Below are positions 46,413 to 55,001 of a stretch of DNA of 64,000 nucleotides, one piece after another. The stretch's first letter is position 1. Each line of letters opens with the position of its first letter. Position numbers and translations under genes: made by a program. The notes beneath the pieces are model-generated. The model was given only the letters and a program-made list of their open reading frames with translations. It was not told the DNA's origin and searched no databases. Source of the DNA: Scleromatobacter humisilvae. GTDB lineage: Bacteria > Pseudomonadota > Gammaproteobacteria > Burkholderiales > Burkholderiaceae_C. The DNA lies in contig NZ_JAJLJH010000010.1 in NCBI RefSeq assembly GCF_023231945.1, forward strand, positions 124,001 to 188,000. Reading direction: 5' to 3'.

Positions 46413-47219
46413 TCAGGAAGTCTTGCGGACGCGCTTGGCCGCGGCGGCCTTGGCGAGGGTCGCGACGGGCGCGGGCGCCGGCGACTCGACGATCTCGAGC
46501 GGCTGCGACTCCTGGCGCATCACGTGGATGATGGCGAGGTCGAAGTGGCACGACATCGCCGACGCCGCCCCCATCGAATCGCCGGCGCAGATGCGTTCGA
46601 CGACGTCCTCGTGGCCGTCGATCACGCGGGTGAGCTCGTGCGGCATGCGGCGGTCGTCCAGGTGCATGCGCGCGGACGCCTCCACCGGCGTGCGCAGCGC
46701 GTGCAGCAGCATCGAGTTGAGCGGGTTGCCGCTGGCCTCGGCGATCAGCGCGTGGATCGCCATGTCGCAGGCGACGCGGCGCGTCTGGTCGGCGCCGGCC
46801 GCGCGCATCTGCGCGGCGAGTTCGCGCAGGCAGCGGCGCTGCGCGTCGGTGGCGTAGCGGGCGGCGAGCTGCGCGGTCTGCATCTCGATGGCGCGGCGCG
46901 TCTCCAGCACGTGGGCGACGGTGACCTGCGCGGTGTTGAGCGCGTAGTCGAACACCTGCATCAGCACGTTCGGGTCGATCGGGCGCAGGCGCGGCTGGCG
47001 GCCGGCCTCGATCTCGAGGATGCCGAGCGCGGCGAGCGTGCGATACGCCTCGCGCACGCTGCCGCGGCTGACGGCCAGGTCGCGGCTGATCTGCACCTCG
47101 CTGGGCACCGGCATGCCGGGGCGCAGGCCGTCGCGGTTGACGAGTTCGAGCAGGTGGCGCGCGACCTGCGCGGACAGCGTGGGTCGTTCGAGGGGAGACA
47201 GCGGCGTGACGGAATCCAT
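46413..47219 (-). CDS. GntR family regulator, FadR/FCD subfamily
   Basis: A 268-residue transcription factor. The winged helix is about residues 10-80, with PSEVQISRDLAVSRGSVREA as the recognition region. The FCD ligand domain is about 90-235, with likely metal-binding histidines in AIHALIAEASGN and MSCHFDLAI. FCD regulators usually bind small organic acids or sugar acids and repress catabolic operons. It lies in the middle of the nine-gene operon, 29 bases after the SGNH gene, so it is probably autoregulated. The palindromic sites at 52997-53120 are its likely targets. A basic Ala/Lys-rich tail ends the protein. Confidence 0.9.
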   Translation of the reverse strand: MDSVTPLSPLERPTLSAQVARHLLELVNRDGLRPGMPVPSEVQISRDLAVSRGSVREAYRTLAALGILEIEAGRQPRLRPIDPNVLMQVFDYALNTAQVTVAHVLETRRAIEMQTAQLAARYATDAQRRCLRELAAQMRAAGADQTRRVACDMAIHALIAEASGNPLNSMLLHALRTPVEASARMHLDDRRMPHELTRVIDGHEDVVERICAGDSMGAASAMSCHFDLAIIHVMRQESQPLEIVESPAPAPVATLAKAAAAKRVRKTS

Positions 47220-47248
47220 GGCGGTCTTGTCCGGTGTGTGAGTGAGGT

Positions 47249-48325
47249 TCAGCAATTGACGGCGTCGGCGAGCGGACGTCCCGGCGCCAGCAGCGCGGCG
47301 TGGAAGCGTTCGCCGATGCGGCGGTAGCCGGCGGCGTTCGGATGCACGCCGTCGGGTTGCAGCGCGGCGTCGGCGTGGCCGAACAGCGCGAGCCCGTCGA
47401 CGTAGTGCAGCGCGGCGTCGCCGTGCTCGCGGTGCGTCGAGACGATCTCGCGCAGGATCTGGCGCATGTGCGACGCACTCAGGCCCTGCTGGTCGCCCGC
47501 GTCCTCGCCGGCCTGCAGAAGGAACGGCGAGACGATGGCCATCGGCGTGCGGCGGTGCCGTTCGCGGATCAGCGCGATCATCGCGTTCGCCGAGTCGCGG
47601 AAGGTGCGCTCCTTGAGCATGCCTTCCGACCAGACGTTGACGCCGAGTTCGAGCACGATCGCGGCGGCCGGCTCGTCGCGCAGCATGCGGGCGGCCGAGG
47701 CGCTGAGCAGGCATGAGCCGGCCCAGCCGAGATTGAGCAGGCGCGCGTCGGCCATCGCGCAGGCGACGGCCGGCCACGATTCCGACCCGCCGGCCGCGCT
47801 CGCGCATTGCGTGTTGGAGCTGCCGTGGAACACGAGGCGCGGCCGCGCGTCGGGCCAGGGTTCGATCACGGCGCCGTCGTCGACGGCGATGCGTTCGATC
47901 GCGATGGTCGCGGCCGTCGGGAACCACAGCTCGATGCGCTTGTCGCCAACGGGCAGATCAGCCAGCGCGAGCTGCGCGCGGTCGTCGCCCAGCACCTCTC
48001 CGAGCGGGATGCGGTTCGCGCCGCCTTGCGAAGAGACGCGGCGCACGCGCTCGCCGTCGACGAACAGGTCGTAGTGCGACGGCCACTCGGGCTTGTCGGC
48101 CGCCCAGGTCTGGCGCTGCTGCGTCCACAGCTGCAGCGAGCGCGAGTCGGTGCGCAGCCGCAGCCGTACCCCGGACGGTATCGCCGCGACCCAGCGCGTG
48201 AAGCGATCGTGCAGGTGCCGATCGGCCAGCGGCATGCGCAGCGGCTGCACGGCGGCGCCGCGCGGCAGCAGGCCGACGTGGCCGTCGAGGAACTCGCCGA
48301 GGCGGTGCAGGGGAACGCCGGTCAT
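47249..48325 (-). CDS. SGNH/GDSL esterase, two-domain
   Basis: A 358-residue protein. The N-terminal half (about 1-165) is a beta-rich domain of the SGNH-esterase N-terminal type, and the C-terminal half is an SGNH hydrolase: serine block FHGSSNTQC near residue 170, Gly block, Asn block LELGVNVWSEG near 235, and the Asp-His pair DGVHPNAAG near 330. These often remove acetyl groups from sugars. No signal peptide is seen, so the substrate is probably intracellular. Its ATG overlaps the stop of the beta-mannosidase gene (ATGA), suggesting that the two enzymes act together. Confidence 0.85.
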   Translation of the reverse strand: MTGVPLHRLGEFLDGHVGLLPRGAAVQPLRMPLADRHLHDRFTRWVAAIPSGVRLRLRTDSRSLQLWTQQRQTWAADKPEWPSHYDLFVDGERVRRVSSQGGANRIPLGEVLGDDRAQLALADLPVGDKRIELWFPTAATIAIERIAVDDGAVIEPWPDARPRLVFHGSSNTQCASAAGGSESWPAVACAMADARLLNLGWAGSCLLSASAARMLRDEPAAAIVLELGVNVWSEGMLKERTFRDSANAMIALIRERHRRTPMAIVSPFLLQAGEDAGDQQGLSASHMRQILREIVSTHREHGDAALHYVDGLALFGHADAALQPDGVHPNAAGYRRIGERFHAALLAPGRPLADAVNC

Positions 48326-50832
48326 GACGCCGCCAGGCGGTCGAGGCGGCGCAGCCGCAGCGTCGCGGCGTCGAGCGCGCCGTCGGGCACCGCGACCCGC
48401 AGCGTGCGCGATTCGCCGGCGCGCAGGTCGAAGTGGTTGTCGGAGAACGTCGTCGCCGGATGCGGCGCGAGCAGGTGCACGTTGCAGGCGTAGGCGTCGC
48501 TGGAGATCGCGACCTCCAGCGTGCGCGCATCGACGCGCTCGCTGGTCATGCGCAGCGTGGCGTCCGGCAGCGGCAGGTCCTTGAACGGCGTGAACAGCAG
48601 CCGGTTGGCCGGCGCCCGCGGCGAGCGCAGCATCAGCACGCGATCGGGCGCGGCCGCGACACGCGCCGCGTCCGCGCGCCAGATCGGCCGGCTCGCGTGC
48701 GGTTCGATGTCCGCGACGACGTCCTCGTGCCAGCACGCGCTTCCCGCGAGCGTCGCGAGGTCGATCGCGATCCGGACATCGATACCCTTGGCTGTATCGT
48801 TGGACAGCCACAGCTCGACGCCGCCGTCGTCCAGCACCTTGATCGACGCCACGACCGGCGCGAACGCGCGCTTGACCGCGAAGTACGCCGCCTTGCAGGT
48901 GCGGTCGAAGTCGACCAGGCTCCAGCTGATGCCGGGCCAGCAGTCGTTGAACTGCCACACCAGCGCGCCCGAGCAATGCGGCATGCGGCGACGGAAATGC
49001 TCGATGCCGAACTTCAGCCCTTCCGCCTGCGTCAGCTGCGTGAAGTCGACGTACTGTTGCAGCGTCGCGGGCAGGCCGGTGCTCGTCACCAGCAGGTCGT
49101 CGACCTTGTTGTTCGGCTTGTCCTTGATGCGGTTGAGGAAGGCCGTGCTGCCCAGATCGAGCGAGCCGGGCCGCGTCCAGCGTTCGAGCGTGGCCAGCGC
49201 CGGCGAGGCCTGGATGCCGAACTCGCTGACGAAGCGCGCCGTGTCCTCGGCGTAGCGCGTGTAGGCGACCGTCTCGGGCGTGCGCCGGATCACGCCGATC
49301 ATCGTTTCCTCGGGCACCGGCGGGATGCCGTGCCAGACCGTCCAGTTGTGCTCGTCGCCGATGCGCATGCTGTTGGCGTTGGCGCCGCCGAACGGGCTGC
49401 TGGGCCGGTAAGGCGTCGTCGGGTCGAGGGCCGCGAGCACCTCGGGCATCAGCTCGTGGAACAGCGATGCCCCCTGCATCGCGTTCGGGCCGGTGCCTTC
49501 GAGGTGGTCGGAGATGTTCTGGATCACCTGGCACTCGTTGTTGCCGCACCAGACGGCCAGCGACGCGTGATGGCGCAGCCGTCGCACCTGGTGCCCGACC
49601 TCCGCGCGCACGTTCGCGATGAAGGCCGCGTCGTCGTCGGGGTAGCGCGCGCAGGCGAACATGAAGTCCTGCCACACGAGCAGGCCGAGGCGGTCGCAGG
49701 CGTCGAAGAAGTCGTCGGACTCGTAGATGCCGCCGCCCCACACGCGGATCATGTTCATGTTGCCGGCGACGGCGCGTTCGAGCAGCGGCGTCGTGTCGCG
49801 CCCGGTCAGCGCGCCGACGAGGCTGCTGGCCGGCACCCAGTTGGCGCCGCGCGCGAACAGCGGCACGCCATTGAGGACGAAGCGGAAGAAGCTCGCGCCG
49901 GGCTCGTCGGCGTCGGCGCGGGTGTCGATTGCGATGGTGCGCAGGCCGACGCGCAGCGAGCGTTCGTCGACGACGTCGTCGCCGTGGCGCAGCGTGACGG
50001 CCAGCGTGTAGAGCGGCTGCTCGCCGAGGTCGGCCGTCCACCACAGCCGCGGCTGCGCGACCTGCAGCTGCAGCCTGCCGGTGCGTGTCGCGAGATCCAG
50101 CGCGGTCTGCGCGACGACGCGGCCGTCGGGATCGGCGAGCGCGATCTCCGCGGCCAGGCCGGTGGTGACGCCGAACGCGTCGGCGGCGATGTCGATCTCG
50201 ACCTGCGCCGAGGCGGCGTCGCATTGCAGCGTGCGCAGCGCGACGTCCGCCAGCGCGGCGTGGCGCGCGCGTTCCAGCCGCACCGGCTGCCAGATGCCGA
50301 CCGTCACCAGGTGCGGCGCGAAGTCCCAGCCCCAGCCGAACTGCGCCTTGCGCTGCAGGTTGCGCTTGGTGATGGCCGTCGGCGACGAGGCGAGCGCCCA
50401 GCTCGGCGCCTCGCGGTCGGCGGTGACGATCGCCGGCGGCGTGAAGCGCACCGCGAGCGTGTGCGTGACGCCCGCGCGCACGCGCGACGTGACGTCGAAG
50501 CGCGCGGCCAGGAACATGTTGTCCGACTCGCCGAGAAGTTCGCCGTCGAGAAGGATCGTGGCGTGGGTGTCGAGGCCGTCGAAGACGAGCGTCAGGCGCT
50601 CGTGCGCGGTGGCGGCGGTCGCGGTGAACGTCGTGACCCACCACCACTCGCGGCCCTCGACCCACGCGCAGGCGGCCTCGTTCTCGTCGCGCAGCGGATC
50701 GGGCAGGCGGCCGGCGCGATGCAGCGCGGCATAGGTGTCGTCGGGAGCGGTCGCGGCGATCCAGCGGTCGTCGACGGCGGGCATGCCGGTGCCCGGTTCG
50801 ACGTCGCGGATCAGCCAGTGCTCGAGCCGCAT
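48322..50832 (-). CDS. Glycoside hydrolase family 2, beta-mannosidase-like
   Basis: An 836-residue cytosolic enzyme. The sugar-binding domain (about 1-190) has RKAQFGWGWDFAP, characteristic of beta-mannosidases (RKxxxxxGWDWGP). The barrel domain has acid/base Glu433 in VWCGNNECQ and nucleophile Glu537 in FVSEFGIQ, both in the beta-mannosidase form. Ig-like domains follow to the C-terminus. The reaction would release mannose from beta-mannosides at the non-reducing end; specificity for a lipid or ester-decorated mannoside is speculative. It starts one base after the MFS gene stop and overlaps the esterase gene. Confidence 0.88.
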   Translation of the reverse strand: MRLEHWLIRDVEPGTGMPAVDDRWIAATAPDDTYAALHRAGRLPDPLRDENEAACAWVEGREWWWVTTFTATAATAHERLTLVFDGLDTHATILLDGELLGESDNMFLAARFDVTSRVRAGVTHTLAVRFTPPAIVTADREAPSWALASSPTAITKRNLQRKAQFGWGWDFAPHLVTVGIWQPVRLERARHAALADVALRTLQCDAASAQVEIDIAADAFGVTTGLAAEIALADPDGRVVAQTALDLATRTGRLQLQVAQPRLWWTADLGEQPLYTLAVTLRHGDDVVDERSLRVGLRTIAIDTRADADEPGASFFRFVLNGVPLFARGANWVPASSLVGALTGRDTTPLLERAVAGNMNMIRVWGGGIYESDDFFDACDRLGLLVWQDFMFACARYPDDDAAFIANVRAEVGHQVRRLRHHASLAVWCGNNECQVIQNISDHLEGTGPNAMQGASLFHELMPEVLAALDPTTPYRPSSPFGGANANSMRIGDEHNWTVWHGIPPVPEETMIGVIRRTPETVAYTRYAEDTARFVSEFGIQASPALATLERWTRPGSLDLGSTAFLNRIKDKPNNKVDDLLVTSTGLPATLQQYVDFTQLTQAEGLKFGIEHFRRRMPHCSGALVWQFNDCWPGISWSLVDFDRTCKAAYFAVKRAFAPVVASIKVLDDGGVELWLSNDTAKGIDVRIAIDLATLAGSACWHEDVVADIEPHASRPIWRADAARVAAAPDRVLMLRSPRAPANRLLFTPFKDLPLPDATLRMTSERVDARTLEVAISSDAYACNVHLLAPHPATTFSDNHFDLRAGESRTLRVAVPDGALDAATLRLRRLDRLAAS

Positions 50833-50833
50833 G

Positions 50834-52213
50834 TCAGGCCTCCGCGCCGCCGGTGATCGTGGCGACCACGCGCGCGAACGACGCCTCGGTGGCGCGCAGC
50901 ACGATCGAGCCCACCGCGCCCATCACCACCGCCAGCGCGACGATCGCGATGACCAGCGCGTTGGGCGAGATCGCGCTGAGCTTGTCCGACAGCCCGCCGA
51001 TGGCCAGCGGGCCGACGACCTGGAACAGCTGCCCGACCATCAGCATCACGCCCGCCGTGCGCGAGCGCATGCTGGCCGGCGCGAGATCCTGGATCGCGTT
51101 GGGCGAGATCAGCACGTTGGCGATCAGCGGCGTGACGATCAGGCCCAGCACGCAGAACACGTCGAACGACGAGCGCACGAACAGCAGCAGCACCGTCAGC
51201 GAAGCGAAACCGAGATTGCCGAGTGCGAGCAGGCGCAGCGTGCCGGCCGGGCCCATGCGCCTGCGTGCCCACTTCATGCCGATGACGGCCAGCGCGGTGC
51301 CGGCCAGCGTCGCCAGGAAGAACGACGCGCCGACGCCGTTGCCCAGCTGCTGCGGCGAGACGCCGAAGCGGCGCGCGACCATGATGGGGATCCAGCTGCC
51401 GACGGCCGAGAAGCCGACCATCGTGAAGCCGGTGCCGCAGACCACGCCCGCCAGCGTGCGCCAGTGCGCGCGGATGTAGGCGCCGAATTCCTGGCGCGAG
51501 ACCTGTTCGGCGGCCTCGGTGTGTGCGTCGTAGCGGCCGCGCGTGGCGCGCGGCATCACCAGCACGAGCAGCGCGGTCGGCACGCCGGCGGCGGCCGTCG
51601 CGAAGAAAGCGAGGCGCCAGCTCTCGAGGTGCTGCATCGCCGCGGGCAGGTGCGGGCGCGCGGCGTCCGACAGCGTGACGGCCGCGCCGCCCAGCGCCGA
51701 GCCGATCGACGCCGCCAGCAGCGTCACGAGCCCGAAGATCGTGTTGGCCGCGACGCGCTGCGAGCGCGGGAACAGGTCGGGGATCAGGCTGTTGTTGACC
51801 GGCAGCGGGCTGCCCTCGGCCAGGCCCAGGCCGACCGACGCGAAGAACAGCGTCGAGAAGCCGTCCGACGTGCCGCGCAGCGCGCCGCACGCGCTCCACA
51901 GCACGACCGAGCCGGCAAGCACCCAGCGGCGGTCGAAGCGGTCCGCCAGCCAGCCGAACGGCGCCATCGTCACCGCGGTCGCCAGCGTGAAGGCCACGCC
52001 CTGCAGCAGGCCCAGCTGCGTGTCCGACAACGCCAGCGTGTGGCGCAGCGGCTCGGCCACCAGCGTGAAGATGAGCTTGTCGACCAGGCCCAGCACGACG
52101 ACCATCGACAGCACGCCCAGCGAGAACCACGCACTGAGCGGCGCGCGCTGCTTCGCGACGGCAGGATCGTCCGCGACGGGCGCGGCGCCCATCAGGCCGA
52201 CGTGCGCCGTCAT
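50834..52213 (-). CDS. MFS transporter
   Basis: A 459-residue inner-membrane protein with 12 predicted helices. The motif between helices 2 and 3 is GWLADRFDRRWVL, and helix 1 has LVDKLIFTLVAEPLRHTLAL. It resembles the spinster-like group of MFS proteins common beside TonB receptors in sphingomonads. It probably carries the operon's substrate or product across the inner membrane. Its ATG overlaps the stop of the alpha/beta hydrolase gene by four bases. Confidence 0.88.
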   Translation of the reverse strand: MTAHVGLMGAAPVADDPAVAKQRAPLSAWFSLGVLSMVVVLGLVDKLIFTLVAEPLRHTLALSDTQLGLLQGVAFTLATAVTMAPFGWLADRFDRRWVLAGSVVLWSACGALRGTSDGFSTLFFASVGLGLAEGSPLPVNNSLIPDLFPRSQRVAANTIFGLVTLLAASIGSALGGAAVTLSDAARPHLPAAMQHLESWRLAFFATAAAGVPTALLVLVMPRATRGRYDAHTEAAEQVSRQEFGAYIRAHWRTLAGVVCGTGFTMVGFSAVGSWIPIMVARRFGVSPQQLGNGVGASFFLATLAGTALAVIGMKWARRRMGPAGTLRLLALGNLGFASLTVLLLFVRSSFDVFCVLGLIVTPLIANVLISPNAIQDLAPASMRSRTAGVMLMVGQLFQVVGPLAIGGLSDKLSAISPNALVIAIVALAVVMGAVGSIVLRATEASFARVVATITGGAEA

Positions 52214-52980
52214 GCGGCCTCCTTCAGCGCGAGCCGTTCGACGAAGCGGTTGACCGCGCCGGCGAACTCGGCCGGCAGCCACAGCGAGACGCCGTGCTCG
52301 CACGGGAAGCGCGCGACGTCGGCGTGGCGCGCGGCGGCGAGGAACTCGGCCTCGCCGGCGACGGGGCCCGCGTCCTTGTCGCCGTTGATGAACAGGATGG
52401 GCGCGGCGATCTTCGGCACGTCGGCCAGGAAGTCGCGATTGCCGAGGCTGTCGACGGCCTCGCCCCAGGCCGCCAGGCGCAGGCCGCCGGCGACCAGCGC
52501 GTTCACGTCGTCGGGTCCGAGCAGGCCCTTCTTGACGAGTGCGGCGCTGCTCTTGGCGATGAGCCGCTTCGGGCCCAGCAGCGCGGCCATCATGCGCATC
52601 ATGACCTTGCGTGTGCGCAGCTGGCGCAGCGTCTTGCCGGCGATGTTCTGCGTGCAGCCGCCGATCGCGAGGCCGGCGACCCGGTCGGTCGGCAACGCCA
52701 GCGCCGACGCCATCGAGGTGTACCCACCCAGCGAGTCGCCGACCAGCGCGACGCGGGCCGGCGCCAGGCGGCGCACCTCGGCGGCGACGGTCTCGACCGC
52801 GCCCTCCAGCGTGAAATGGCTGTCGCTCTTGCTGCCGTGGCCGGGCAGGTCCAGCGCGACGACGCGCCAGCGCGGATCGAGATGGCGGCGCACCGGGTTC
52901 CACATCGCCTGGTTGCCGCCGGCGCCGTGCAGCAGGATCAGCACGGGCGCGGTGCCGGTGTCGAGGGTCGTGGAAGTCAT
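52210..52980 (-). CDS. Alpha/beta hydrolase
   Basis: A 256-residue enzyme and the first gene of the nine-gene operon. It has LILLHGAGGNQAMW near residue 13 (oxyanion HG), DLPGHGSK, the nucleophile elbow GDSLGGY near residue 96, an acidic residue in INGDKDAGPV and the histidine in CEHGVSLW. It has no signal peptide. The substrate may be an ester or a lactone. The ATG at 52980 is the first in-frame start after the operator region; the frame extends upstream through the operators without coding character. Confidence 0.85.
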   Translation of the reverse strand: MTSTTLDTGTAPVLILLHGAGGNQAMWNPVRRHLDPRWRVVALDLPGHGSKSDSHFTLEGAVETVAAEVRRLAPARVALVGDSLGGYTSMASALALPTDRVAGLAIGGCTQNIAGKTLRQLRTRKVMMRMMAALLGPKRLIAKSSAALVKKGLLGPDDVNALVAGGLRLAAWGEAVDSLGNRDFLADVPKIAAPILFINGDKDAGPVAGEAEFLAAARHADVARFPCEHGVSLWLPAEFAGAVNRFVERLALKEAA

Positions 52981-52996
52981 TGTTGGCGGTCTCCGT

Positions 52997-53120
52997 ACAT
53001 GTCCAACCTGTCGGACATGTTGTCTCTGTGACGCCATTACGCGGCGAATCTGCCTGGCTGTACACCCCGTGTTTCCACTAGTTGGGCTGTCGAGAACTCC
53101 CGACCTGTCCAATAGGTTGG
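52997..53120. promoter_or_regulatory. Twin operators upstream of the catabolic operon
   Basis: Site 1 at 53003-53019 and site 2 at 53104-53120 (opposite strand) agree in 14 of 17 bases with the form CCAACCT, three bases, GGACA, one or two bases, G. Site 1 also lies in a longer inverted repeat, ACATGTCC (52997-53004) and GGACATGT (53013-53020), with core TGTCGGACA. They sit between the start of the first operon gene and chrA. They are probably bound by the operon's GntR regulator. Confidence 0.55.
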
Positions 53121-53192
53121 CGCTTGTCGAGGCCGTCATTGCGCCGACAGCAGAACACGGCAGACTCTCGCTTTTCGCTCGACAGCTCCTCG

Positions 53193-54413
53193 ATGAATTC
53201 GCCCGCGCCCAGCGTCGCCGCCCCGTCCGAACGGCCTTCCGCACTCGCCGTCCTGCTGGTGTTCCTGCGCCTGGGCCTGACGTCCTTCGGCGGCCCGGTT
53301 GCCCACCTGGGCTACTTCCGCGCGGAATTCGTCCAGCGGCGCCGCTGGCTGGACGACCGCGGCTTCACCGACCTGGTCGCGCTGTGCCAGTTCCTGCCCG
53401 GGCCGTCGAGCAGCCAGGTCGGCATCGCGATCGGCATGCTGCGCGCGGGCTGGCTGGGCTCGCTGGCGGCGTGGCTCGGGTTCACGCTGCCGTCCGCGCT
53501 GTTGATGACGGGCGTGGCCTACGGGCTCGCGGGGCACGCGCAGCTCGCGCAGTCCGGGGTCGTCCACGGGCTCAAGCTCGCTGCGGTGGCGGTGGTCGCC
53601 CAGGCGGTGTGGGGCATGGCGCGGAGCCTGTGCCCCGATCGCCCGCGGGCGGGCCTGGCGATCGGTGCGGCACTGCTGACGCTCGCGCTCCCCGGCTGGA
53701 TCGGCCAGGTCGCGGCGATCGCGCTGTCCGCCGCCGCCGGCCTCGGGTGGCTGCGACCCGAGGGGGAACCGGCGGCCGCGCACCAGGCCTTCGGCGTGTC
53801 GCGCCGCGCGGGTGCGGTGTTGTTGTCGATCTTCGGGCTGCTGCTCGCTGGACTGCCGCTGCTGGCGGCCGCGCTCCGATCGCCGGTGCTGCACCTCGTC
53901 GACGGCGTCTTCCGCGCGGGCTCGCTGGTGTTCGGCGGTGGACACGTCGTGCTGCCGCTGCTGGAGGCGGTCGTCGTGCCGTCGGGCGCGGTGAGCAACG
54001 CGGACTTCCTCGCCGGCTACGGCGCCGCCCAGGCGCTGCCGGGGCCGCTGTTCGCGTTCGCCGCCTTCCTTGGCGCGTCGATGCACGCGGCGCTGACGGG
54101 ATGGCTCGGCGCCGTCGTGTTCCTGCTCGCGATCTTCGTTCCCGCCTGGCTGCTCGTGCTGGGCGCGCTGCCGTTCTGGGACTCGCTGCGGCAGCGCGCG
54201 AGGGTGCGCTCGGCGATGGCGGGGGTCAACGCGGGCGTCGTCGGCGTCCTGCTGTCGGCGCTCTACGATCCGGTGTGGACGAGCGCCGTCCACACCCGGG
54301 GCGACTTCGCGCTGGCGCTCGCGGCGTTCGGGCTGCCGGTGACGGCGCGGGTCTCGCCGTTCATCGTCGTGGCCCTGGTGGCCGCCGCCGGCGCGCTGCT
54401 CGCGACCGGCTGA
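53193..54413 (+). CDS. chrA: Chromate efflux transporter ChrA
   Basis: A 406-residue inner-membrane protein with two homologous CHR domains. The first (about 15-195) has LTSFGGPVAHLGYFRAEFV and CQFLPGPSSSQVG; the second (about 220-400) has SLVFGGGHVVLPLLEAVV and AQALPGPLFAFAAFLG. This long two-domain form exports chromate or related oxyanions in Pseudomonas and Cupriavidus. No chrB regulator is adjacent. The ATG at 53193 (MNSPAPSVAAPSERP) has only a weak ribosome site; the shared upstream region contains operator site 2. Confidence 0.88.
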   Translation: MNSPAPSVAAPSERPSALAVLLVFLRLGLTSFGGPVAHLGYFRAEFVQRRRWLDDRGFTDLVALCQFLPGPSSSQVGIAIGMLRAGWLGSLAAWLGFTLPSALLMTGVAYGLAGHAQLAQSGVVHGLKLAAVAVVAQAVWGMARSLCPDRPRAGLAIGAALLTLALPGWIGQVAAIALSAAAGLGWLRPEGEPAAAHQAFGVSRRAGAVLLSIFGLLLAGLPLLAAALRSPVLHLVDGVFRAGSLVFGGGHVVLPLLEAVVVPSGAVSNADFLAGYGAAQALPGPLFAFAAFLGASMHAALTGWLGAVVFLLAIFVPAWLLVLGALPFWDSLRQRARVRSAMAGVNAGVVGVLLSALYDPVWTSAVHTRGDFALALAAFGLPVTARVSPFIVVALVAAAGALLATG

Positions 54414-54443
54414 AGCCCCGGATCAGCATGGGAGAATTCGGCC

Positions 54444-55001
54444 ATGCCCGACTTCTCCGCCCTCAGGCTGCGCACCGCCCGCCTCGACCTGCGCCCGCTG
54501 GCGCCCGCCGACGCGCCGTTCCTGTTCGCGTTGAAGTCCGACGCCGTCGTCCAGCGTTACGGCAGCCACTCGCCGTGGACGGACCCGCAGCAGGCCGTCG
54601 ACTACATCGAGCGCGATCGCCGCAGCGTGGCCGAGGGCCGGCACGTGCAGTTCGCGATCGTGCGCCGCGAGGACGACGCGGTCATTGGCACGTGCACGCT
54701 GTACCAGCTCGACGCGCAATGCCGCCGCGCCGACGTCGGCTATGCACTGCTGCCGTCGGCCTGGGGCCGCGGCCATGCCAACGAGGCGGTGACGACGCTG
54801 CTGGACTGGGGCTTCGAGCACCTGGATCTGAACCGCGTCGAGGCCGACATCGATCCACGCAACGCGGCTTCCGCGCGCGCGCTGGAGCGCCTCGGCTTCA
54901 CGCGCGAGGGCCATCTTCGCGAGCGCTGGATCGTCGGCGGCGAGGTCTGCGACTCGCTGATCTACGGCCTGCTGGCGCGCGAGTGGAAGGCGCGGCCATG
55001 A
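54444..55001 (+). CDS. GNAT acetyltransferase (RimJ/RimL-like)
   Basis: A 185-residue N-acetyltransferase of the RimJ/RimL group. It starts LRTARLDLRPL, has the acetyl-CoA-binding region YALLPSAWGRGHANEAV near residue 100 and the end pattern NAASARALERLGFTREG near residue 140. The substrate may be a protein N-terminus or an amino compound. Its stop overlaps the start of the following MFS gene (ATGA), so the two are translated together. Confidence 0.88.
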   Translation: MPDFSALRLRTARLDLRPLAPADAPFLFALKSDAVVQRYGSHSPWTDPQQAVDYIERDRRSVAEGRHVQFAIVRREDDAVIGTCTLYQLDAQCRRADVGYALLPSAWGRGHANEAVTTLLDWGFEHLDLNRVEADIDPRNAASARALERLGFTREGHLRERWIVGGEVCDSLIYGLLAREWKARP

